Assembly: GCA_036260255.1 (NCBI GenBank)
Contig: DATAAF010000106.1
Coordinates: 1-19,116, forward strand
From: DASZJY01 sp036260255
GTDB lineage: Bacteria > Actinomycetota > Acidimicrobiia > Acidimicrobiales > AC-14
Reading direction: 5' to 3'
DNA: 19,116 bases
Shown: positions 13,764 through 19,116 of the stretch, in pieces
How positions within the stretch are numbered: position 1 is the first letter of the stretch
How the letters are laid out: each line of letters starts with the position of its first letter
Notes under the pieces: generated by a model
Seen by the model: the letters and a program-made list of their open reading frames with translations, nothing else
What the model was told of the DNA's origin: nothing
The model's database searches: none
Translations under genes and position numbers: made by a program

Positions 13764-14990
13764 GTGGCAAAGAGAGTGGTGCTCGCCTACAGCGGCGGGC
13801 TGGACACGTCGGTGGCGGTCCGCTGGATGATCGAGGAGTGGGGGGTCGAGGTGGTCGCCCTCGCCGCGGACGTCGGCCAGGGCGGGGACTTCGACGCCGT
13901 CCGCCGGCGGGCGCTGGGGGCGGGCGCGGTGGAGGCGGTGGTCGTCGACTGCCGGGAAGAGTTCGCCCGCGACTTCGTGGCCCCCGCGCTCAAGGCCAAC
14001 GCACGCTACGAGGGCAAGTACCCGCTGGTGTCGTCGCTCTCCCGGCCGGTGATCGCCCGCCACCTCGTGGCGGCGGCGCGGGGGCACGGGGCCGACGCCG
14101 TCGCCCACGGCTGCACCGGCAAGGGGAACGACCAGGTCCGCTTCGAGGTCTCGACGCGGGCCCTGGCGCCCGACCTAGAGGTGCTGGCGCCGGTGCGCGT
14201 CTGGGGCCTCACGCGGGAGGAGTCGATCGGTTACGCCGAGCGATTCGGGATCCCCGTCCCCGTCACCCGCTCGAGCCCCTACTCCATCGACCAGAACCTC
14301 TGGGGGCGCACCATCGAGTGCGGGATCCTCGAGGACCCGTGGGCCCAGCCCCCCGAGGAGGTCTTCGAGCTGACCACCCCCACCGCCACCGAGCCGGTGG
14401 AGATGGTGATCGGCTTCGACGCGGGCCTGCCCGTCAGCGTCGACGGACGCCGCCTGCCGCTGCACGACCTGGTGGCCGAGGTGAGCCGGGTGGTGGGCTC
14501 GTTCGGGTGGGGCCGCATCGACATGGTCGAGAACCGCCGGGTCGGGATCAAGAGCCGCGAGGTCTACGAGTGCCCGGGGGCCCTGGCCCTGCTCATGGCC
14601 CACGCCGACCTGGAGGACCTCACGCTCGAGCGCGACCTGGCCCACGAGAAGGCCCGCCTCGAGCCCCGCTACGCCGAGCTCGTGTACGACGGGCTGTGGT
14701 ACTCCCCGCTGAAGCAGGCGCTGGACGCCTTCGTCGAGGAGAGCCAACGCCATGTCACGGGGGAGGTGCGCCTGCGCTGCGAGCAGCCGGGTCGCTGCTT
14801 CGTCGCCGGCCGCCGTAGCCCGGTCGGCCTCTACGACTACAACCTGGCGACCTACGAGGCGGCCGACCGGTTCCACCACGGCGACGCCGCCGGGTTCGTC
14901 CGCCTCTGGGGCCTCGGTGTGGAGACGTGGGCCAGCCGCCAGGGTCGGCCCGGGTCCTCCTCCGGCGACCATGGCGCCGGCGGGGGATGA
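13764..14990 (+). CDS. argG: Argininosuccinate synthase
   Basis: The enzyme condenses citrulline and aspartate with ATP to argininosuccinate. The 408 residues start with the PP-loop ATP site VVLAYSGGLDTSVAVRW, then YPLVSSLSRPVIARHLV and AHGCTGKGNDQVRFEV, with TRSSPYSIDQNLWGRTIECG near the middle. All regions expected of class I synthases are present. The last dozen residues (GSSSGDHGAGGG) are a low-complexity tail. The start is GTG 13764; the GAGAGGGG sequence upstream is a rather distant ribosome binding site. The 18-nt gap to argR and the ATGA overlap with argH keep it in the operon, and no separate promoter was seen. Confidence 0.96.
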   Translation: MAKRVVLAYSGGLDTSVAVRWMIEEWGVEVVALAADVGQGGDFDAVRRRALGAGAVEAVVVDCREEFARDFVAPALKANARYEGKYPLVSSLSRPVIARHLVAAARGHGADAVAHGCTGKGNDQVRFEVSTRALAPDLEVLAPVRVWGLTREESIGYAERFGIPVPVTRSSPYSIDQNLWGRTIECGILEDPWAQPPEEVFELTTPTATEPVEMVIGFDAGLPVSVDGRRLPLHDLVAEVSRVVGSFGWGRIDMVENRRVGIKSREVYECPGALALLMAHADLEDLTLERDLAHEKARLEPRYAELVYDGLWYSPLKQALDAFVEESQRHVTGEVRLRCEQPGRCFVAGRRSPVGLYDYNLATYEAADRFHHGDAAGFVRLWGLGVETWASRQGRPGSSSGDHGAGGG

Positions 14991-16375
14991 CCCTCTGGCA
15001 GGGCCGGATGGGCGACCTGCCGGCCGACGACCTGATGGCCTTCACCTCCAGCCTGGCGTTCGACGTGCGGCTGGCGCGCGACGACGTGGCCGGGTCGCGG
15101 GCCCATGTCCGGGGCCTGGTGCGGGCGGGGATCGTCACCGAGGACGAGGCCGGCACCCTCCTCGTGGCCCTCGACCGGGTGGAGCGGGAACTGGCCGAGG
15201 GCCTGTTCGAGTTCGCCCCCGGCGACGAGGACGTGCACACCGCGGTCGAGCGGCGGGTGACGGAACTCGCCGGTGACGCCGGCGCCAAGCTGCACAGCGG
15301 ACGGAGCCGCAACGACCAGGTGGCCACCGACCTGCGCCTGTGGACCAAGCGGGCCCTGGCCGACGTCGCCCGCAAGGTCGTCGGCCTCCAGGAGGCGCTC
15401 CTCGACCGGGCCCGCGAGGCCGAGGACCTGGGGACGCAGCTACCCGGGTACACGCACCTGCAACGGGCCCAGCCCGTGCTCCTCGCCCACCACCTGCTCG
15501 CCCACGGCTGGGCCCTGGCACGCGACGTCGACCGCCTGCTCGACGCCCGCCGGCGCCTCGACGTGAGCCCCCTCGGCGCGGGAGCGTTGGCGGGGTCGTC
15601 GTTGCCCCTTGACCCCGACGCCACCGCCGCCGACCTCGGGTTCGCCGCCCGGTTCGAGAACTCCCTCGACGCGGTGAGCGACCGCGACTTCGTCGCCGAG
15701 TCCCTCTTCGTGCTGTCGCTCCTCGCCGTCCACCTCTCCCGGCTGGGCGAGGAGCTCGTGCTGTGGTCGAGCGCCGAGTTCGGCTTCCTCCGTCTGGCCG
15801 ACGCCTGGTCGACCGGGAGCTCCATGCTCCCGCAGAAGAAGAACCCCGACGTCGCCGAGCTCGCCCGGGCCAAGGCTGGGCGGCTCATCGGCCACCTGGC
15901 CGGCCTCTTGGCGACGCTGAAGGGGCTGCCCCTCGCCTACAACCGCGACCTTCAGGAGGACAAGGAGCCGCTCTTCGACGCCGTCGACCAGATGGCATGG
16001 GCGCTGGTCGCCCTCGCCGGCCTGGTCTCGACCGCGACCTTCGACGCCGATCGCATGGGCGCCGCCGCCGACACCCCCGACGCCGCCGCCATCGACCTGG
16101 CCGAGTGGATGGTGGCCCAGGGCGTCCCCTTCCGCCACGCCCATACCGCCGTCGGTGCCCTCGTGCGCGACGCGGGCGAGCGCCACGTGCCACTCGAGGA
16201 GCTGGTGGCCGCCCATCCCGACCTGGGCCCCGACGCCCTGCACCTGCTCGAGCCGGGTACCGCGGTCGGGCGGCGGACGACGCCCGGAGGGGCAGGGCCC
16301 GGGCCGGTCGCCGAGCAGCTCGTGCGCTTCGCCGACCGGCTGGCGGCGGACCGCAGGCGGTTGCCACCGACCTGA
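14987..16375 (+). CDS. argH: Argininosuccinate lyase
   Basis: The last step of the pathway: argininosuccinate is split to arginine and fumarate. The 462-residue fumarase/aspartase-superfamily protein begins WQGRMG and carries HSGRSRNDQVATDLRLW, then GYTHLQRAQPVL with H157, and the superfamily signature GSSMLPQKKNPD (starting at G277), whose mobile loop holds the catalytic serine. Length is normal. ATG 14987 overlaps the argG stop (ATGA), so the two last enzymes are probably co-translated. It ends the arg operon proper. mpg starts 17 nt later on the same strand and may be read from the same transcript. Confidence 0.96.
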   Translation: MTLWQGRMGDLPADDLMAFTSSLAFDVRLARDDVAGSRAHVRGLVRAGIVTEDEAGTLLVALDRVERELAEGLFEFAPGDEDVHTAVERRVTELAGDAGAKLHSGRSRNDQVATDLRLWTKRALADVARKVVGLQEALLDRAREAEDLGTQLPGYTHLQRAQPVLLAHHLLAHGWALARDVDRLLDARRRLDVSPLGAGALAGSSLPLDPDATAADLGFAARFENSLDAVSDRDFVAESLFVLSLLAVHLSRLGEELVLWSSAEFGFLRLADAWSTGSSMLPQKKNPDVAELARAKAGRLIGHLAGLLATLKGLPLAYNRDLQEDKEPLFDAVDQMAWALVALAGLVSTATFDADRMGAAADTPDAAAIDLAEWMVAQGVPFRHAHTAVGALVRDAGERHVPLEELVAAHPDLGPDALHLLEPGTAVGRRTTPGGAGPGPVAEQLVRFADRLAADRRRLPPT

Positions 16376-16392
16376 CTTCCCCGGTCGCACCG

Positions 16393-16995
16393 GTGGCCCC
16401 CCAGCCCCTTCCCCGCGCCTTCTACGCCCGCGACAGCCGCGAGGTGGCACCGGAGCTGCTCAACAAGCTGCTCGTGCGGGGGGCGCGGGTTGGGCGCATC
16501 GTGGAGGTCGAGGCCTACTGCGGGGCCGAGGATCCCGGGAGCCACGCGTTCCGCGGCCGTACCCGGCGCAACGCCACCATGTTCGGCCCGCCCGGGCACC
16601 TCTACGTCTATTTCACCTATGGCATGCACTTCTGCGCCAACGTCGTCTGCGGCGCCGAGGGCGAGGCCACGGCCGTCCTCCTGCGCGGGCTCGACGCCGA
16701 GGGCGGCCTCGACGAGATGCGGGCGTCCTACCCTGGGATACGCGAACCGGACCTCTGCCGAGGGCCGGCCCGGTTGTGCCGGGCCTTCGCCATCGACCGG
16801 TCCTTCGACGGCGCCGACCTGGTCACGGGGGACCGCGGCGTGGTGGTGGCGGACGACGGCATGCCGCCGCCGGCCCATCCCGGCGTCGGCCCCCGCATCG
16901 GCCTTTCCGCCGGCGCCGACCTCCCCTGGCGGTTCTTCGTCCCCGGCGCCTCGGGGGTCTCCCGGCCGCCCGGCGCGAGGAGAGTGGGCGGTTAG
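16393..16995 (+). CDS. mpg: 3-methyladenine DNA glycosylase (AAG/MPG family)
   Basis: This base-excision repair enzyme removes alkylated purines. The 200 residues match the AAG fold: LLNKLLVRG, then GRIVEVEAYCGAEDPGSHAF, where E40 corresponds to the catalytic water-activating glutamate, then RGRTRRNATMFGPPGHLYVY with the conserved R-N and MF, FTYGMHFCANVV, and near the end PRIGLSAGADLPWRFF. The start is uncertain: GTG 16393 is the first standard start in frame after argH and leaves the family domain whole, but no ribosome binding site is visible. The gene is next to tyrS, as in Mycobacterium. Any tie to arginine synthesis is by transcription only. Confidence 0.9.
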   Translation: MAPQPLPRAFYARDSREVAPELLNKLLVRGARVGRIVEVEAYCGAEDPGSHAFRGRTRRNATMFGPPGHLYVYFTYGMHFCANVVCGAEGEATAVLLRGLDAEGGLDEMRASYPGIREPDLCRGPARLCRAFAIDRSFDGADLVTGDRGVVVADDGMPPPAHPGVGPRIGLSAGADLPWRFFVPGASGVSRPPGARRVGG

Positions 16996-16996
16996 C

Positions 16997-18301
16997 GTGC
17001 AGGCCGTGGAGGGCCGCCCCACCGCCGATCTCATGGCCGAGCTCGAGTGGCGGGGGATGGTCCATCAGGTCACCGATCCCGAGCTCGGGGGCAAGCTGGC
17101 GGCCGAGCGCTTCGTCGGCTACGCCGGGTTCGACGCCACCGCCGACAGCCTCCATGTCGGCCACCTGGTCGGGCTGGTGGGCCTGCAGCGGCTGCAGCGG
17201 GCCGGCCACCGGCCGCTCGCCCTGGTGGGCGGGGGCACCACCCTCGTCGGCGATCCCAGCGGGAAGGAAGCGGAGCGGCCGCTGTTGTCGGTCGAGGAGA
17301 TCGACGCCAACGTGGCCGGGATCCGCGGCCACATCGAGCGGTTCGTCGAGCTGGGCGAGGGGGCGGGGGGCGGCGCCGTGGTCGACAACGCCGCCTGGCT
17401 GCGCCGCGTGGGGCTCACCGACTTCCTGCGCGACGTGGGGAAGCACTTCACCGTCAACGCCATGCTCGCCAAGGAGTCGGTGCGGGCCCGGCTCACCGAG
17501 CGGGAGCAGGGCATCTCCTACACCGAGTTCAGCTACATGCTCCTGCAGGCCTACGACTTCCTGCACCTGTACGACACCTTCGGCTGCCGGCTCCAGCTCG
17601 GGGGCAGCGACCAGTGGGGCAACATCACGACCGGGATCGAGCTCGTGCGCCGGGTGCGGGGCGTCGCCGTCTACGGCATCACCTGGCCCCTCGTGACCAA
17701 GGCCGACGGCACCAAGTTCGGCAAGACGGAGGCGGGGGCGGTGTGGCTCGACCCGCGCCGGACCAGTCCCTACCACTTCTTCCAGTTCTGGCTTCGCACC
17801 GACGACCGCGACGTCATCCGGTACCTGAAGCTGCTGAGCTCACTGGACTGGGATGCCATCGCCACCCTGGAGGTGGAGGTGGCGGAGCGCCCGGCCCAGC
17901 GGCGGGCCCAGCAGGCGCTGGCCGACGACCTCACCACCGCCGTCCACGGCCGCCCGGCGGCCGAGGCCGCCCGCCGGGCCGCCCAGGCTCTCTTCGGGGG
18001 TGAACTGGCCGACCTCGACGAGGCGACCCTCCTGGACGTGTTCGCCGAGGCGCCGTCCATCACCCTGTCCCGGAGTGAGCTGTCCGACGGCGGTGTTCCT
18101 TTTGTGGAGCTGCTCGCCCGTACCGGCGCGGTGCCGTCCCGCTCGGCCGCCCGGGCCGCGGTGGAGGCCGGGGGCGCCTACGTCAACAACCGGCGGGAGA
18201 CCGACGTCGACCGGCGGATCGGCGAGGAGGACCTGGTGGCGGGCGCCTACGTGGTCCTCCGGCGGGGGAGGCGGAGTTACCACCTCGTGCGTTTCGGGTA
18301 A
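16997..18301 (+). CDS. tyrS: Tyrosine--tRNA ligase
   Basis: This class I synthetase charges tRNA-Tyr. The 434 residues show the tyrosine pocket YAGFDATADS, the HIGH-type motif HVGH (53-56), SYMLLQAYDFLHL, LGGSDQWGNITTGIEL, and the KMSKS equivalent KFGKT (240-244). A C-terminal S4 RNA-binding domain (about 365-434, PSRSAARAAVEAGGAYVNN) binds the tRNA. This is the usual TyrS of bacteria with KFGKT. GTG 16997 begins one base after the mpg stop and is preferred; GTG 17006 is possible. A GAGGAGA sequence lies about 14 nt upstream. It is the last protein gene before the rRNA operon. Confidence 0.96.
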   Translation: MQAVEGRPTADLMAELEWRGMVHQVTDPELGGKLAAERFVGYAGFDATADSLHVGHLVGLVGLQRLQRAGHRPLALVGGGTTLVGDPSGKEAERPLLSVEEIDANVAGIRGHIERFVELGEGAGGGAVVDNAAWLRRVGLTDFLRDVGKHFTVNAMLAKESVRARLTEREQGISYTEFSYMLLQAYDFLHLYDTFGCRLQLGGSDQWGNITTGIELVRRVRGVAVYGITWPLVTKADGTKFGKTEAGAVWLDPRRTSPYHFFQFWLRTDDRDVIRYLKLLSSLDWDAIATLEVEVAERPAQRRAQQALADDLTTAVHGRPAAEAARRAAQALFGGELADLDEATLLDVFAEAPSITLSRSELSDGGVPFVELLARTGAVPSRSAARAAVEAGGAYVNNRRETDVDRRIGEEDLVAGAYVVLRRGRRSYHLVRFG

Positions 18302-18327
18302 TCTCATCCCACGCCGACACCGGCCGG

Positions 18328-18356
18328 TTGAGGAAGAAGTCCTCTGGTGCTAGTGT
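18328..18356 (+). promoter_or_regulatory. Promoter of the rRNA operon
   Basis: TTGAGG (18328-18333) and TAGTGT (18351-18356) are 17 nt apart, the ideal sigma-A spacing. A 10-bp palindrome, ACCGGCCGGT (18319-18328), touches the -35. No A/T-rich UP element is present. I found no second promoter in the leader. Confidence 0.7.
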
Positions 18357-18513
18357 TATGTGTTGCGCCGGGAGCGGGGAACCGCCGACCGGTGCCTTGA
18401 CCGGGAGCCCAGGCCCAGCCGGGCGAACGGGTGGAGGAAGTGCAGGGCGAGACCCCGCAACCCTCGGCAAAGCGAACGTGGGGCACCGCCGTCTTGGAAG
18501 ACGCGTGCCGATC

Positions 18514-18526
18514 GCTCCTTGAAAAC
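18514..18526 (+). promoter_or_regulatory. boxA-like antitermination element in the rRNA leader
   Basis: GCTCCTTGAAAAC resembles the boxA core (TGCTCTTT-type) of bacterial rRNA leaders, where NusB and S10 load to protect RNA polymerase from Rho. It lies about 215 nt before 16S, directly upstream of the hairpin region, as expected for a leader antiterminator. Confidence 0.6.
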
Positions 18527-18542
18527 GGAACAGAGAGCCATG

Positions 18543-18577
18543 GGAACCGGTGGCCGCACAGCGGTGGACCCGGTTCC
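18543..18577 (+). promoter_or_regulatory. Two-part hairpin after boxA
   Basis: The outer stem GGAACCGG (18543-18550) pairs with CCGGTTCC (18570-18577). The inner stem CCGC (18554-18557) pairs with GCGG (18561-18564) around ACA. The perfect 8-bp outer stem just downstream of boxA suggests a folded leader element. Confidence 0.5.
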
Positions 18578-18590
18578 GACGCCAGTGCGG

Positions 18591-18610
18591 GCGGCCACCT
18601 CGGTGGCCGC
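18591..18610 (+). promoter_or_regulatory. 9-bp inverted repeat in the 16S leader
   Basis: GCGGCCACC and GGTGGCCGC flank TC. In RNA this would be an 8-bp stem closed by a CTCG tetraloop. The right arm is one of three GGTGGCCGC copies, so the left arm could also pair with the other two. Confidence 0.5.
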
Positions 18611-18660
18611 GAAGTCAATGCACTGAGACGGACGACGTCCGTGTCTGTGCCAGTCGGCGC

Positions 18661-18680
18661 TCGGGGTTCAGTCACCCCGA
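18661..18680 (+). promoter_or_regulatory. Hairpin in the 16S leader
   Basis: TCGGGGT (18661-18667) pairs with ACCCCGA (18674-18680) around a 6-nt loop. No T tract follows, so it is more likely a leader fold than a terminator. Confidence 0.45.
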
Positions 18681-18710
18681 ACCGCCGGCTCTCCCGATCG
18701 ACGGTCGATG

Positions 18711-18724
18711 CCACCTCCGGGTGG
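18711..18724 (+). promoter_or_regulatory. Short hairpin just upstream of mature 16S
   Basis: CCACC (18711-18715) and GGTGG (18720-18724) flank TCCG, 15 nt before the 16S 5' end. It may compete with, or be part of, the long-range processing stem formed with sequence beyond 16S that is outside this window. Confidence 0.35.
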
Positions 18725-18739
18725 CCGCGGCCAGAGATC

Positions 18740-19116
<377 letters not shown>

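Larger units (their letters stand above)
18302..18739 (+). other. Gene-free stretch: rRNA promoter and 16S leader
   Basis: These 438 bases between tyrS and 16S hold no believable protein gene. They contain a palindrome and promoter at the left end, a boxA-like element, four hairpins and three copies of GGTGGCCGC. The predicted transcript start near 18363 gives a leader of roughly 375 nt, removed during rRNA maturation. No tRNA or terminator was recognised. Confidence 0.8.

Noticed and set aside
8075..16375. arg block as a novel biosynthetic cluster
   Set aside because: Every gene maps to the standard acetyl-cycle arginine pathway in the standard actinobacterial order.

Overview
The window is GC-rich, densely packed bacterial chromosome. 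Seventeen of its eighteen protein genes read left to right, and many have GTG starts. The gene order infC-rpmI-rplT-rRNA methyltransferase-pheS-pheT-argCJBDFRGH, and the pair mpg-tyrS, are conserved chromosomal neighbours in Actinobacteria such as Mycobacterium. The partial 16S rRNA at the right end has the look of the class Acidimicrobiia. I infer an Acidimicrobiia-like actinobacterium; genus is not determined.

Layout. 1-264 (minus): the start of a small DUF1844-like protein running off the left edge. 265-423: a structured infC leader. 424-4523: a translation block of infC, rpmI, rplT, a SpoU/TrmH methyltransferase, a soluble PAS histidine kinase and pheS, mostly joined by start/stop overlaps. 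4565-5569: a secreted Thr-rich, Ig-fold protein set between pheS and pheT. 5611-7971: pheT, with its own predicted leaderless promoter behind a terminator-like hairpin. 8040-16375: a complete arginine operon, argC-J-B-D-F-R-G-H, behind a sigma-A-type promoter whose -35 element lies inside a candidate ARG box. 16393-18301: mpg and tyrS. 18302-18739: the rRNA promoter and leader, with boxA-like sequence and several hairpins. 18740-19116: the first quarter of 16S rRNA.

How the genes work together. The first block supplies initiation factor, two large-subunit proteins, an rRNA 2'-O-methyltransferase and both phenylalanyl-tRNA synthetase chains. The arginine block encodes the route from N-acetylglutamate to arginine, with ArgJ recycling the acetyl group and ArgR as the likely repressor of its own operon. 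tyrS and the rRNA operon return to translation.

Most of the window is core metabolism. The less ordinary parts are the orphan kinase embedded between an rRNA methyltransferase and pheS, the surface protein splitting pheS from pheT, the infC start at a non-standard codon, a repeated leaderless-promoter layout (TAnnnT, 6 nt, ATG) at three genes, and the repeat-rich 16S leader. I found no CRISPR array, insertion sequence, tRNA gene or clearly novel defence or biosynthetic system.
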